In this document: positions 1 through 10,122 of the stretch, piece by piece
Numbering within the stretch: position 1 is the first letter of the stretch
Layout: every line of letters starts with the position of its first letter
Source of the DNA: Pseudomonas sp. FP2196
GTDB lineage: Bacteria; Pseudomonadota; Gammaproteobacteria; Pseudomonadales; Pseudomonadaceae
Reading direction: 5' to 3'
Assembly: GCF_030687715.1 (NCBI RefSeq)
Contig: NZ_CP117445.1
Span: 6,038,501 to 6,102,500, forward strand
DNA: 64,000 bases
Notes under the pieces: generated by a model
Databases searched by the model: none
What the model was told of the DNA's origin: nothing
What the model saw: only the letters and a program-made list of their open reading frames with translations
Position numbers and translations under genes: made by a program

Positions 1-1
1 T

Positions 2-1186
2 CACGCGCAGTCAATGCAACTGCCGGCACTGATCAAGAAGATCGATGCACTGGACCCGCTGACCGTGCGCTTCACCCTCGATCACCCGGACTCGACCTTC
101 CTCGCCACCCTGAGCATGGGTTTCGCCTCGGTCTATTCCGCGGAATACGCCGACAAGCTGCTCAAGGCCAACGCGACCGAGAAGCTCAACAGTCAGCCGA
201 TCGGCACCGGCCCGTTCGTCTTCACCCGCTTCCAGAAAGACGCCGCGATTCGCTACAAGGCCAACCCGGATTACTTCGGCGGCAAGCCGTCTGTTGACCC
301 GCTGATCTTCGCTATTACCCCGGATGCCAACGTGCGCCTGCAAAAGTTGCGGCGTAACGAATGCCAGATCGCCCTGTCGCCAAAGCCCTTGGACGTACAG
401 GCAGCGCTGAAAGAACCGACGCTGAAAGTCGAAAAGACTGACGCATTCATGACCGCATTCGTTGGCATCAACAGCCAGCATCCGCCATTGGACAAGCCAG
501 AAGTGCGGCAGGCCATCAACCTGGCTTTCGACAAGACCAACTACATCAAAGCCGTGTTCGAAGACACTGCTGAAGCAGCCAACGGGGTTTATCCGCCGAA
601 CACCTGGGGCTACGCGAAGAACCTCGCGGGCTACCCTCACGACGTGGCGAAAGCCAAGGCACTGCTGGCCAAGGCCGGTTTGAAGGACGGCTTCCAGACC
701 ACCATCTGGACGCGTCCGTCCGGCAGCCTGCTCAACCCGAACCCGAGCCTCGGTGCACAGATGTTGCAGTCTGATCTCGCCGAAATCGGCATTCAGGCGG
801 AGATCCGCGTGATCGAGTGGGGCGAGCTGATCCGCCGCGCCAAGGCGGGCGAGCATGACCTGCTGTTCATGGGCTGGGCGGGTGACAACGGCGACCCGGA
901 CAACTTCCTCACGCCGCAGTTTTCCTGTGCGGCGGTCAAGTCCGGCACCAACTTCGCCCGCTATTGCAACGCCGATCTGGACAAGCTGATCAGCGCTGGC
1001 AAGACCACTAGCGAACAAGGTGTGCGCACCAAGCTCTATGAGCAGGCGCAGGCGCAGATTCAGCAGCAGGCGCTATGGCTGCCACTTGCCCATCCGACGG
1101 CCTATGCACTGACCCGCAAGGATGTGCAGGGCTACTCGGTGAGCCCTTTTGGCCGGCAGGACTATTCGAAGATAAACCTGAAATAA
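2..1186 (+). CDS. Periplasmic peptide-binding protein of an ABC transporter, DppA/SBP_bac_5 family (5' partial)
   Basis: The reading frame is open from the first bases, so the N-terminus and signal peptide lie outside the window. About 394 residues are visible, against roughly 530 for the family. The visible part is the C-terminal two thirds of a family 5 solute-binding protein, with the typical stretches IGTGPFVFTRFQ, NPDYFGGKPSVD and FMGWAGDNGDPDNFLTPQFSC. Such proteins capture di- or oligopeptides in the periplasm and deliver them to a Dpp/Opp-type permease. In P. aeruginosa a DppA-like protein occupies the same place before radC, which supports the call. The exact ligand cannot be read from the sequence. 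The in-frame ATG at 14 is internal, not the start. Confidence 0.88.
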   Translation, partial: HAQSMQLPALIKKIDALDPLTVRFTLDHPDSTFLATLSMGFASVYSAEYADKLLKANATEKLNSQPIGTGPFVFTRFQKDAAIRYKANPDYFGGKPSVDPLIFAITPDANVRLQKLRRNECQIALSPKPLDVQAALKEPTLKVEKTDAFMTAFVGINSQHPPLDKPEVRQAINLAFDKTNYIKAVFEDTAEAANGVYPPNTWGYAKNLAGYPHDVAKAKALLAKAGLKDGFQTTIWTRPSGSLLNPNPSLGAQMLQSDLAEIGIQAEIRVIEWGELIRRAKAGEHDLLFMGWAGDNGDPDNFLTPQFSCAAVKSGTNFARYCNADLDKLISAGKTTSEQGVRTKLYEQAQAQIQQQALWLPLAHPTAYALTRKDVQGYSVSPFGRQDYSKINLK

Positions 1187-1202
1187 CCTGCCCTGCACAT
1201 CT

Positions 1203-1296
1203 CCTGTAGGAGTGAGTCTGCTCGCGATAGCAAACTTCCAGTTACCAAATAAGTTGACTGAAATGACGCCATCGCGAGCAGACTCACTCCTACAGG
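1203..1296. repeat. REPIN (inverted pair of REP palindromes)
   Basis: Two arms, cctgtaggagtgagtctgct and its inverted copy, flank a loop of about 40 bases between dppA-like and radC. The same arm type recurs at 16449-16538, 19754-19845 and, as a single copy, at 24549-24577. This is the typical fluorescens-group REP doublet. It lies just after two converging stop codons and could act as a bidirectional hairpin. Confidence 0.85.
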
Positions 1297-1319
1297 GGTT
1301 TGCGTTGCCCCCCTGAGAA

Positions 1320-1994
1320 TTACATCCAGCCACATTCCGCCATCGACAACGGCTCCCCCTCCCCCACGATGAAGTGATCCAGCACTCGCACATCAATCAG
1401 TTCAAGTGCCTTTTGCAAACGCTTGGTGAGCAATCGATCCGCCTGACTGGGATCGGTGTTTCCCGACGGGTGGTTATGACACAGAATCACGGCTGCCGCG
1501 TTGTTGGCCAGGGCGCGCTTTACGACTTCCCGGGGATGCACGCTGGTGTTGTCGATCGAGCCGCGAAACAGCGCCTCGAAGATCAGCACTTGATGCCTGG
1601 AGTCTAGAAACAGGCAGCCAAACACCTCGTGCGGCTCGTGGCGCAGCACGGATTTGAGGTAATCCCGAACAGCTTGCGGACTCTCCAGTGCAGGTTTTTT
1701 GCGTGAGCGCTCGGCCAGATAACGCCGGTTCATTTCTTGAGCAGCCTGCAACTGGGCAAACTTCGCCGGCCCCAGGCCCAATTGTTTGCTGAAAGCTTCC
1801 TGATCGGCCTCGAGCAGCAAACGCAGGCTACCGAACTGATTCAACAAGTGTCGCGCCAAGTCCACTGCGCTTTTGCCAACGACCCCCGTGCGCAAAAAAA
1901 TCGCCAGTAACTCGGCGTCCGAAAGGCTCGCAGAGCCCTGCTCAAGCAACCTTTCCCTCGGCCGTTCCGCCGCTGGCCAATCGCGAATACTCAT
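1320..1994 (-). CDS. radC: RadC family JAB/JAMM-domain protein
   Basis: A 224-residue protein of full family length. It has an N-terminal helix-hairpin-helix-like region (about residues 1-100) and a C-terminal JAMM/MPN+ domain with the zinc-ligand motif [14 protein letters not shown]. RadC was named for a DNA-repair mutation later assigned elsewhere, so its biochemical role is uncertain; a metal-dependent hydrolase fold is clear. The ATG at 1994 is chosen over the one at 2000 because AAGGA lies six bases before it and directly abuts the other. It is divergent from coaBC, with about 130 bases between them. Confidence 0.9.
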   Translation of the reverse strand: MSIRDWPAAERPRERLLEQGSASLSDAELLAIFLRTGVVGKSAVDLARHLLNQFGSLRLLLEADQEAFSKQLGLGPAKFAQLQAAQEMNRRYLAERSRKKPALESPQAVRDYLKSVLRHEPHEVFGCLFLDSRHQVLIFEALFRGSIDNTSVHPREVVKRALANNAAAVILCHNHPSGNTDPSQADRLLTKRLQKALELIDVRVLDHFIVGEGEPLSMAECGWM

Positions 1995-2128
1995 ACACAT
2001 TCCTTGTCTGTGGGCGCCGCTGTTCCGTAGCGGTCGCTGTGATATCGTAGCCCATCTTTTTTGCGGTCGATTTATCCCTGGGGAGGGGGCATCGCACCGC
2101 AGTCATCAACGAAATGAAAGGCAGACCT

Positions 2129-3337
2129 ATGCAGCGGCTGTATCGGAAACGCATCGTTCTGGGCGTCGGCGGCGGCATTGCGGCCTACAAGAGCGCTGAT
2201 CTGGTTCGTCGCCTGATCGACCAGGGTGCCGAAGTGCGCGTGGTCATGACCCACGGCGGCGCCGAGTTCATCACCCCGCTGACCATGCAGGCCCTGTCAG
2301 GCCACCCGGTTCATCTGGATTTGCTCGACCCGGCCGCCGAAGCGGCGATGGGCCACATCGAGCTGGCCAAATGGGCCGATCTGGTGCTGATCGCCCCGGC
2401 CACCGCCGACCTGCTCGCCCGTCTGGCGCAGGGTATCGCCAACGACTTGCTGACCACGCTGGTGCTGGCCACCGACGCCGTAGTGGCAGTCGCTCCGGCG
2501 ATGAACCAGGCAATGTGGCGCGACCCGGCGACCCAGGCCAACCTGCAACTCCTCGAAAGCCGTGGTCTGAAAACCTTCGGCCCGGCCTCGGGCAGCCAGG
2601 CCTGCGGCGACGTCGGCATGGGCCGGATGATGGAAGCCACCGATCTGGCGCAGTGCGCGGCGGACTGCTTCCAGCGTCAAGCGCTGACCGGCAAGCACGT
2701 GGTCATCACCGCCGGCCCGACCCAGGAAAACATCGACCCGGTGCGCTACATCACCAACCACAGCTCCGGGAAAATGGGCTTTGCCCTGGCCGAAGCAGCG
2801 GTAGAAGCCGGCGCCCGCGTGACCCTGATCAGCGGCCCGGTGCACCTGCCGACCCCGGATCGCGTCACGCGCATCGACGTGGTCAGCGCCCGCGACATGC
2901 TCGCGGCGTGCGAAGCCGCAATCCCTTGCGACGTGTTCATATCCTCGGCAGCGGTCGCGGATTACCGCCCGGAAGTCATCGCCCCGCAAAAACTCAAAAA
3001 AGATCCTACGAGCGGCGACGGTTTCGTCCTGCAAATGGTGCGTAACCCGGACATCCTGGCCACCATCGCGACCCGTCCCGACCGTCCGTTCAGTGTCGGC
3101 TTCGCCGCCGAGACCGAACACCTGCTCGACTACGCTGCGCGCAAGCTGAAGGACAAGAATCTCGATTTGATCGTCGCCAACGACGTCGCCAACCCGAGCA
3201 TCGGTTTCAACAGCGAAGAAAACGCTTGCAGCGTGATTGACCGTGAGCTGCACGCCACGGTTTTCGCCCAGACCAGCAAGAGCAAGATTGCTCGCCAACT
3301 GGTCACTTTTATCGCCGAACGTCTGAACCAGGTTTAA
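2129..3337 (+). CDS. coaBC: Bifunctional phosphopantothenoylcysteine decarboxylase / phosphopantothenate-cysteine ligase
   Basis: A 402-residue cytosolic enzyme of coenzyme A synthesis. The N-terminal CoaC half (about 1-185) is an FMN-dependent decarboxylase with [10 protein letters not shown] and the substrate-clamp motif PAMNQAMW. The C-terminal CoaB half (about 190-402) carries [20 protein letters not shown], which starts the ligase domain. The start at 2129 matches the family N-terminus ([16 protein letters not shown]) and has AAAGG seven bases upstream; an ATG 15 bases earlier is less likely. Only five bases separate it from dut, so the two are probably one transcript. Confidence 0.96.
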   Translation: MQRLYRKRIVLGVGGGIAAYKSADLVRRLIDQGAEVRVVMTHGGAEFITPLTMQALSGHPVHLDLLDPAAEAAMGHIELAKWADLVLIAPATADLLARLAQGIANDLLTTLVLATDAVVAVAPAMNQAMWRDPATQANLQLLESRGLKTFGPASGSQACGDVGMGRMMEATDLAQCAADCFQRQALTGKHVVITAGPTQENIDPVRYITNHSSGKMGFALAEAAVEAGARVTLISGPVHLPTPDRVTRIDVVSARDMLAACEAAIPCDVFISSAAVADYRPEVIAPQKLKKDPTSGDGFVLQMVRNPDILATIATRPDRPFSVGFAAETEHLLDYAARKLKDKNLDLIVANDVANPSIGFNSEENACSVIDRELHATVFAQTSKSKIARQLVTFIAERLNQV

Positions 3338-3342
3338 TTTAC

Positions 3343-3798
3343 ATGCACGCTTTGCAAGCCAAGATCCTCGACCCACGCATCGGTACCGAATTCCCGCTGC
3401 CGCAATACGCCACCCCGGGCTCCGCCGGCCTCGACCTGCGCGCCATGCTGGAACAGGACATCGTGATCAAACCGGGTGAAACCGTGCTGATCCCTACCGG
3501 TCTGTCGGTTTACATCGGCGACCCGAACCTCGCCGCACTGATCCTGCCGCGCTCGGGCATGGGCCACAAACACGGCATCGTGCTGGGCAACCTCGTTGGT
3601 CTGATCGACTCCGATTATCAAGGCCCGCTGATGGTGTCCTGCTGGAACCGCGGCCAGACCGACTTCACCATGACCGTCGGCGAGCGCTTGGCGCAACTGG
3701 TGTTGGTGCCGGTGGTACAGGCGCACTTCGAAATGGTTGAAGAGTTTGTCGAAACCGAACGCGGCACTGGCGGTTTCGGTCATACCGGCACCAAATAA
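3343..3798 (+). CDS. dut: dUTP diphosphatase
   Basis: A 151-residue trimeric dUTPase that hydrolyses dUTP to dUMP and pyrophosphate, keeping uracil out of DNA and feeding thymidylate synthesis. All five conserved motifs are present: [44 protein letters not shown] and the C-terminal P-loop-like [12 protein letters not shown]. The gene follows coaBC by five bases, the order usual in gammaproteobacteria. Confidence 0.97.
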   Translation: MHALQAKILDPRIGTEFPLPQYATPGSAGLDLRAMLEQDIVIKPGETVLIPTGLSVYIGDPNLAALILPRSGMGHKHGIVLGNLVGLIDSDYQGPLMVSCWNRGQTDFTMTVGERLAQLVLVPVVQAHFEMVEEFVETERGTGGFGHTGTK

Positions 3799-3800
3799 TC

Positions 3801-3824
3801 CATACCGATACCGATACCGATACA
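3801..3824. repeat. Short tandem repeat of a six-base unit (ataccg)
   Basis: About four copies of ataccg lie directly after the dut stop and just before a REP hairpin. The tract is too short to assign a role and is possibly variable between strains. Confidence 0.7.
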
Positions 3825-3827
3825 TCA

Positions 3828-3914
3828 CTGTAGGAGTTGCCGAAGGCTGCGATCTTTTGATTTTGTTTTTTAAGATCAACATCAAAAGATCGCAGCCTTC
3901 GGCAGCTCCTACAG
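3828..3914. repeat. REP doublet, second family (ctgtaggagttgccgaaggc type)
   Basis: An almost perfect inverted repeat: ctgtaggagttgccgaaggctgcgatcttttgat on the left is mirrored by atcaaaagatcgcagccttcggcagctcctacag on the right, around a short T-rich loop. It belongs to a different arm family from the repeat at 1203. Single or partial members occur at 6506-6536 and 25148-25187. It may end transcripts between dut and algC. Confidence 0.85.
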
Positions 3915-4118
3915 GGGAAAATTTCAGGCAGACCAGCTGAAAGGTTTACCGCCGCAAATCAAGGTTTTGGCGGACGAAAGCCGAGCCAGCCGAGGCGTCA
4001 TGGCCCTTTCATACCACGAACTCTCTGTGGAAAACGCCGTCATACCCTTCAGTTTGAGCCTGCCGTCGAGTGAATCGTCGGTGTGACCCACCACTTTCGA
4101 GATGGAGCATTTCCGCAG

Positions 4119-5516
4119 ATGAGCACCCCAGCCAAGATTGCCCCGAAGCTGCCCGACAGCATCTTTCGCGCCTATGACATTCGCGGCACCGTGCCGGAAT
4201 TCCTCAATGCCGAAACCGCTTACTGGATCGGCCGCGCCATCGGCTCGCAGAGCCTGGCCCAAGGCGAGCCTAACGTTTCTGTCGGCCGCGACGGCCGTTT
4301 GTCCGGCCCGGAGCTGGTCGCAGAACTGATCCGCGGTATTGCCGAGAGCGGTTGCCACGTCAGCGATGTCGGTCTGGTGCCAACGCCTGCGCTGTACTAC
4401 GCCGCCAACGTACTGGCCGGTAAGTCCGGAGTGATGCTCACCGGCAGCCACAACCCGTCGAACTACAACGGCTTCAAGATCGTGATCGCCGGCGACACCC
4501 TCGCCAACGAACAGATTCAGGTCCTGCACGAACGCATCAAGACCAACAATCTGAGCAGCGGCCAAGGTAGCGTGACTCAGGTCGAAATTCTCGATCGCTA
4601 TAACACCGAAATCGTCCAGGACATTAAACTGGCCCGCCGCCTGAAAGTCGTGGTCGACTGCGGCAACGGCGCGGCCGGTGTGATCGCCCCGCAACTGATC
4701 GAAGCGCTGAACTGCGAAGTCATCCCGCTGTTCTGCGAGGTAGACGGCAACTTCCCGAATCACCATCCGGATCCGGGCAAACCGGAAAACCTTGTCGACC
4801 TGATCGCCAAGGTCAAGGAAACCAACGCCGACATCGGCCTGGCCTTCGACGGTGATGGCGACCGCGTCGGCGTGGTGACCAACACCGGCAGCATTGTTTA
4901 TCCGGATCGCCTGCTGATGCTGTTCGCCCGCGACGTCGTCGCGCGCAACCCGGACGCGGAAATCATCTTCGACGTCAAATGCACCCGCCGCCTGGTACCG
5001 CTGATCAAGGAATACGGTGGCCGGCCGCTAATGTGGAAGACTGGTCATTCGTTGATCAAAAAGAAGATGAAACAATCCGGCGCGCTGTTGGCCGGTGAAA
5101 TGAGCGGGCACATCTTCTTCAAGGAACGCTGGTTCGGTTTCGACGACGGTATCTACAGCGCCGCCCGACTGCTGGAGATCCTCAGCAAGGAAAAATCCAC
5201 GGCAGAAGAGTTGTTTGCGACCTTCCCGAACGATATTTCTACGCCGGAAATCAATATCCATGTGACCGAAGAGAGCAAATTCAGCATCATTGATGCTCTG
5301 CACGACGCACAGTGGGGCGCAGGCGCTGACCTGACCACCATCGACGGCGTGCGTGTCGATTACGCCAAAGGCTGGGGCCTGGTGCGCGCGTCCAACACCA
5401 CACCGGTGCTGGTGCTGCGCTTCGAGGCCGATGACGAGGCTGAATTGCAGCGCATCAAGGATGTATTCCACGCCCAACTGAAACGCGTTGCACCTGATCT
5501 CCAACTACCGTTCTGA
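4119..5516 (+). CDS. algC: Phosphomannomutase/phosphoglucomutase
   Basis: A 465-residue cytosolic enzyme that interconverts mannose-6-P and mannose-1-P, or glucose-6-P and glucose-1-P, feeding alginate, LPS core, rhamnolipid and other exopolysaccharides. It closely resembles P. aeruginosa AlgC. The catalytic phosphoserine loop TGSHNP, the metal loop DGDGDR, the sugar-binding GEMSGH and the phosphate-binding RASNTTPVLVLRFE are all present. The start at 4119 matches the family N-terminus (MST...LPDSIFRAYDIRGT), and GGAG lies upstream; the open frame back to 4083 is an extension. This is the short form without an N-terminal membrane domain. argB follows by 17 bases. Confidence 0.96.
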   Translation: MSTPAKIAPKLPDSIFRAYDIRGTVPEFLNAETAYWIGRAIGSQSLAQGEPNVSVGRDGRLSGPELVAELIRGIAESGCHVSDVGLVPTPALYYAANVLAGKSGVMLTGSHNPSNYNGFKIVIAGDTLANEQIQVLHERIKTNNLSSGQGSVTQVEILDRYNTEIVQDIKLARRLKVVVDCGNGAAGVIAPQLIEALNCEVIPLFCEVDGNFPNHHPDPGKPENLVDLIAKVKETNADIGLAFDGDGDRVGVVTNTGSIVYPDRLLMLFARDVVARNPDAEIIFDVKCTRRLVPLIKEYGGRPLMWKTGHSLIKKKMKQSGALLAGEMSGHIFFKERWFGFDDGIYSAARLLEILSKEKSTAEELFATFPNDISTPEINIHVTEESKFSIIDALHDAQWGAGADLTTIDGVRVDYAKGWGLVRASNTTPVLVLRFEADDEAELQRIKDVFHAQLKRVAPDLQLPF

Positions 5517-5533
5517 TCCACCCGGAGCCCTGA

Positions 5534-6439
<906 letters not shown>

Positions 6440-6453
6440 GCACTGGTGCAAAC

Positions 6454-6494
6454 AAAAAGACCCCGCTCAGCCTGGCTGAACGGGGTCTTTTTTT
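6454..6494 (+). terminator. Rho-independent terminator after argB
   Basis: The stem gaccccgctcag / ctgaacggggtc closes over a short loop and is followed by seven T residues. It ends the coaBC-dut-algC-argB block. A-tracts on the other side let it also serve the minus strand. Confidence 0.92.
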
Positions 6495-6505
6495 GCCTGC
6501 AATCT

Positions 6506-6536
6506 CTGTAGGAGCTGCCGACGGCTGCTTCTACAG
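6506..6536. repeat. Short REP-like palindrome
   Basis: ctgtaggagctgccgacggctgcttctacag is a shortened relative of the REP family at 3828-3914, between the argB terminator and the end of pyrE. Confidence 0.6.
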
Positions 6537-6548
6537 AGGGGAATGCGA

Positions 6549-7193
6549 TTACACGCCGAACTGGGCGCGGTACGCTTCCACGGCCGGCAAATGCTGCTTG
6601 AGCTGCGGATCGTCAGCGAGGAATTCCAGCACCTGATTCAGCGAAACGATGCTGATCACCGGAATGCCGAAATCGCGCTCAACTTCCTGGATCGCCGACA
6701 ACTCGCCGTTGCCGCGCTCCTGGCGGTTCAGGGCGATCAGCACGCCGGCAGCCTTGGCACCGTCCTGGGAGGCAATGATCTGCATCACTTCGCGGATCGC
6801 GGTGCCGGCGGTGATTACGTCGTCGATGATCAGCACTTCACCGGTCAGCGGTGCGCCGACCAGGCTACCGCCTTCGCCGTGGGCCTTGGCTTCCTTGCGG
6901 TTGAAGCACCATGGCAGGTCACGGTCGTGATGCTCGGCCAGCGCAACGGCAGTGGTCGCCGCCAGCGGGATGCCTTTGTAGGCCGGGCCAAAGAGTACGT
7001 CGAAAGCAATCCCGCTCTCGACAATGGCCGCCGCGTAGAAACGACCCAGTTGCGCCAGGGCGGAACCCGAGTTGAACAGGCCGGCATTGAAGAAGTAAGG
7101 ACTGGTACGCCCGGACTTCAGGGTGAACTCACCGAAGCGCAAAACGCCGCGATCGATGGCAAAACGAATGAAATCGCGCTGATACGCTTGCAT
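6549..7193 (-). CDS. pyrE: Orotate phosphoribosyltransferase
   Basis: A 214-residue cytosolic enzyme of UMP synthesis that joins orotate to PRPP. The PRPP-binding motif is [16 protein letters not shown], and the N-terminus [20 protein letters not shown] is the Pseudomonas form. The start at 7193 is chosen by family length; an in-frame codon seven residues upstream is an extension. A GGGG ribosome-binding stretch lies seven bases before the ATG. The gene diverges from crc across an 82-base spacer. Confidence 0.96.
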   Translation of the reverse strand: MQAYQRDFIRFAIDRGVLRFGEFTLKSGRTSPYFFNAGLFNSGSALAQLGRFYAAAIVESGIAFDVLFGPAYKGIPLAATTAVALAEHHDRDLPWCFNRKEAKAHGEGGSLVGAPLTGEVLIIDDVITAGTAIREVMQIIASQDGAKAAGVLIALNRQERGNGELSAIQEVERDFGIPVISIVSLNQVLEFLADDPQLKQHLPAVEAYRAQFGV

Positions 7194-7238
7194 GAAAAAA
7201 ACCCCAAATACCACGGATTTAGCTAATTAGCTTGACGC

Positions 7239-7253
7239 CGTGTATCATACACG
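7239..7253. promoter_or_regulatory. Perfect 15-base palindrome in the pyrE-crc divergent promoter region
   Basis: cgtgtatcatacacg is a perfect odd-length palindrome centred on one base, between the divergent pyrE and crc starts and about 23 bases before the crc ATG. Its place fits an operator or overlapping promoter elements. No regulator can be assigned from the sequence. Confidence 0.4.
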
Positions 7254-7275
7254 CACGCGATTTTTGGGGCCATTT

Positions 7276-8055
7276 ATGCGGATCATCAGTGTGAACGTCA
7301 ATGGTATTCAGGCTGCAGTCGAGCGTGGTTTGCTCAGTTGGCTGCAAGCACAGAATGCCGACGTCATCTGCCTGCAGGACACCCGTGCCTCCGCCTTTGA
7401 ACTGGATGACCCAGCCTTCCAACTGGATGGCTACTTCCTTTATGCCTGCGATGCTGAAGTCCCTGCCCAAGGTGGCGTGGCTTTGTATTCGCGGTTGCAA
7501 CCGAAGGCTGTCATCAGCGGTCTCGGTTTCGAGACGGCCGACCGCTACGGGCGCTACCTGCAAGCAGATTTCGACAAAGTCAGTATTGCCACCTTGCTGC
7601 TTCCTTCTGGGATGAACGGCGATGAGGACTTGAACCAGAAGTTCAAGCTCATGGACGACTTCGGCAAGTACCTGGACAAGCAGCGACGCAAACGTCGCGA
7701 GTACATTTATTGTGGCTCGCTGTACGTGGCGCAGCAGAAGCTCGACATCAAAAACTGGCGCGACAGCCAGCAATCCCCGGGCTTCCTGGCGCCAGAGCGC
7801 GCCTGGATGGACGAGATTGTCGGCAACATGGGCTATGTCGATGCCCTGCGCGAAGTTAGCCGCGAAGGCGACCAGTACAGCTGGTGGCCGGACAACGAGC
7901 AGGCCGAGATGCTCAATCTGGGCTGGCGCTTTGACTACCAGATCCTGACGCCGGGCCTGCGGCGCTTCGTGCGCAGCGCACGCTTGCCACGTCAGCCACG
8001 GTTCTCGCAGCACGCGCCGCTGATCGTCGACTACGACTGGACGCTGACCATCTAA
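7276..8055 (+). CDS. crc: Catabolite repression control protein Crc
   Basis: A 259-residue protein of the exonuclease III/AP endonuclease fold, nearly identical along its length to Pseudomonas Crc (MRIISVNVNGIQAAVERGLL; GWRFDYQILTPGLRRFVRSA). Crc has lost nuclease activity. It acts with Hfq on A-rich sites of target mRNAs to repress translation of catabolic genes while preferred carbon sources are present. The ATG at 7276 has TTGGGG upstream. A palindromic terminator follows. Confidence 0.97.
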   Translation: MRIISVNVNGIQAAVERGLLSWLQAQNADVICLQDTRASAFELDDPAFQLDGYFLYACDAEVPAQGGVALYSRLQPKAVISGLGFETADRYGRYLQADFDKVSIATLLLPSGMNGDEDLNQKFKLMDDFGKYLDKQRRKRREYIYCGSLYVAQQKLDIKNWRDSQQSPGFLAPERAWMDEIVGNMGYVDALREVSREGDQYSWWPDNEQAEMLNLGWRFDYQILTPGLRRFVRSARLPRQPRFSQHAPLIVDYDWTLTI

Positions 8056-8073
8056 GCGTCGATTCGCAGACAT

Positions 8074-8109
8074 AAAAAATGCCCGTATCGAAAGATACGG
8101 GCATTTTTT
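8074..8109. terminator. Bidirectional terminator between crc and gltS
   Basis: aaaaaatgcccgtatc and gatacgggcatttttt form a perfect stem of 16 pairs around a gaaa loop. A- and T-tracts on both sides let it serve crc on the plus strand and gltS on the minus strand. Confidence 0.95.
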
Positions 8110-8129
8110 ATGCGTCAGTCCATGACGAC

Positions 8130-9338
8130 TCAAACAGTGGCAAAGAAAGGTAGCGCGAGGTACAGCTTGATCACGATGACATTAATGATGTCGATGAAGA
8201 AGGCCCCCACCATTGGCACCACGAGAAACGCAATCTGCGAAGGCCCGTAGCGCTGCGTCACTGCCTGCATGTTGGCGATGGCTGTAGGCGTTGCGCCCAG
8301 ACCAAAACCGCAGTGCCCCGCCGCCAATACCGCCGCATCGTAATTGCGGCCCATCATTCGGAACGTCACGAAGATCGCAAACAGCGCCATGACCAACGTC
8401 TGCGCCGCCAGGATGATGAAGATCGGCAACGCCAGAGCGGCCAGATCCCACAACTTGAGCGACATCAAGGCAATCGACAGAAACAGCGACAGGCTGACAT
8501 TGCCCAACACCGAAACTTCACGCTCGAACACCTGATACAAACCGAGCGCCGACAGTCCATTACGCAACACCACACCTACAAACAAAACGCAGACAAACGT
8601 CGGCAACTCGAAGGCGGTTCCATGCAGAAAGCCATTCAGAAGATTGCCGGCCAATAAACTGACCGCAATCAGGGCCAGTGTCTCGATAAACGAAAAGGGC
8701 GTAATCGAGCGCTCTTTGTTCGGCTGCTCAAAACCTTTTGGCATCCGTGGCGTTTCTTGAGGCTGGCAACCGGGCACCTTAACTCGCTTGATCAGCAGGC
8801 GAGCCACCGGCCCACCAATCAAACCACCCAACACCAGGCCGAATGTAGCAGAGGCGATTGCGAGTTCGGACGCGGAGGCCAGACCGTACTTCTCGCTGAA
8901 CACCGCGCCCCACGCAGCCCCCGTACCGTGACCGCCCGCCAGCGTAATCGAACCTGTCAGCAGCCCCATCAACGGATCAAGTCCCAGCGTTGTGGCGAGA
9001 CCGATACCCAAGGCGTTCTGAACCACTAGAAGCCCGGCGACCGCCAGCAAGAATATGCCCACGACGCGACCGCCCTTCCTCAGGCTGGCAAAGTCTGCGC
9101 TCAAACCGATAGTGGCAAAGAATGCCAACATCAGTGGCGTTTGCAGTGAAGTATCGAATCGGATTTCTATATCAAAAGTTCTCAACACCAATAAAATCAG
9201 TGCAATCACCAGGCCACCGGCGACGGGCTCAGGAATGTTGTAATTACGCAGAAAACCGACCCGTGCAACAAGTCCGCGTCCCAGTAAAAGTACTAGAGAG
9301 GCGGCCACGAGCGTTCCATAAAAATCGAGCTGAATCAT
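8130..9338 (-). CDS. gltS: Sodium/glutamate symporter
   Basis: A 402-residue inner-membrane protein of the ESS family that imports glutamate with sodium. It has about ten to twelve hydrophobic segments, with the family stretches NIPEPVAGGLV, LAGGHGTGAAWG and AGHCGFGLGATPTAIANMQAV, the re-entrant-loop regions. The length matches E. coli GltS (401). The start at 9338 gives the normal N-terminus (MIQLDFYGTLVAAS). Confidence 0.95.
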   Translation of the reverse strand: MIQLDFYGTLVAASLVLLLGRGLVARVGFLRNYNIPEPVAGGLVIALILLVLRTFDIEIRFDTSLQTPLMLAFFATIGLSADFASLRKGGRVVGIFLLAVAGLLVVQNALGIGLATTLGLDPLMGLLTGSITLAGGHGTGAAWGAVFSEKYGLASASELAIASATFGLVLGGLIGGPVARLLIKRVKVPGCQPQETPRMPKGFEQPNKERSITPFSFIETLALIAVSLLAGNLLNGFLHGTAFELPTFVCVLFVGVVLRNGLSALGLYQVFEREVSVLGNVSLSLFLSIALMSLKLWDLAALALPIFIILAAQTLVMALFAIFVTFRMMGRNYDAAVLAAGHCGFGLGATPTAIANMQAVTQRYGPSQIAFLVVPMVGAFFIDIINVIVIKLYLALPFFATV

Positions 9339-9725
9339 TGGGATTATTCTTGACTATATATTCACCAGGCGAACTTTTTACCCGCGCACGCCTATTGAAT
9401 CGGCTGATCGTCTCAACACTGATTGATGAGGAATTCAAAGACCTTCATGGGCTTGAATATATCGAGATATTTCTGAAGCAATGTTGCGCAAAGCAACTTT
9501 AACAATCGCCAAGTCCTGTTGCCAAGGACAGAGCCGCCTCTTACACATTGCAGTTGTGACTAAAGATGTAATAGTTGAAATACATATAAAACAGCTACTA
9601 CCGTTTGTCGCAGATAGAACTATTCCTACATGAAAGAGTAATTATTCGATTTGCAAAAATACAAATGCCCCGACAAGTCAGGGCATTTTTTAAACTTCCG
9701 CGATTTTTTGGGGATGCATTGATCG
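9339..9725. other. AT-richer spacer without a convincing gene
   Basis: This holds the gltS upstream region and a hairpin at 9660-9692. Open frames here are short and overlap gltS antisense. No RNA gene was recognised. Confidence 0.6.
9660..9692 (-). terminator. Terminator after the DUF4870 gene
   Basis: aaatgccc and gggcattt pair around a short loop, with T/A tracts on both sides. It lies about 35 bases after the stop of the minus-strand gene and would also end transcripts arriving from the other side. Confidence 0.75.
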
Positions 9726-10094
9726 TTATTTGATCAATCGCCAAGTGAATGGATATCGATAAGGAAACCCCTCATTGGCCTTCACTCCGCCGATGACCGC
9801 AAGCACTATCGAGCCGATCGCCACCAGGCCATAAAGAAAGAAACCAACGATGATCAACATCAACAAAATACTGATCGCCGATGCAATCGCCACGGTAATC
9901 TGAAAATTCAGTGCCTCTTTGCCCTGGGCATCGATGAACGGGTCCATCTCGCGCTTCATCTGCCACAGGATCAAAGGCCCGATCAGCGTGCCGAACGGAA
10001 TCCAGATCCCCAACAAGGCGGACAAGTGACAAAACATCGCCCATTGGCGAACCTGTTGGCTCGGTTTGGGTAGCAGCTCTTGCTCATCACTCAT
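9726..10094 (-). CDS. DUF4870 domain membrane protein
   Basis: A 122-residue protein. A short soluble N-terminus is followed by three hydrophobic segments (about 20-45, 65-85 and 88-105), with the DUF4870 pattern HLSALLGIWIPFGTLIGPLI and DAQGKEALNFQI. The function of this family is unknown. A strong AAGGAGG precedes the ATG. It lies 28 bases after rph in the same direction, as in P. aeruginosa, so the two may be co-transcribed. Confidence 0.85.
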   Translation of the reverse strand: MSDEQELLPKPSQQVRQWAMFCHLSALLGIWIPFGTLIGPLILWQMKREMDPFIDAQGKEALNFQITVAIASAISILLMLIIVGFFLYGLVAIGSIVLAVIGGVKANEGFPYRYPFTWRLIK

Positions 10095-10122
10095 CGCGTC
10101 CTCCTTGCGGGCTTGAACCTGC

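Noticed and set aside
9122..9502. 126-codon frame at the gltS 5' end
   Set aside because: Mostly antisense to gltS and without supporting signals.
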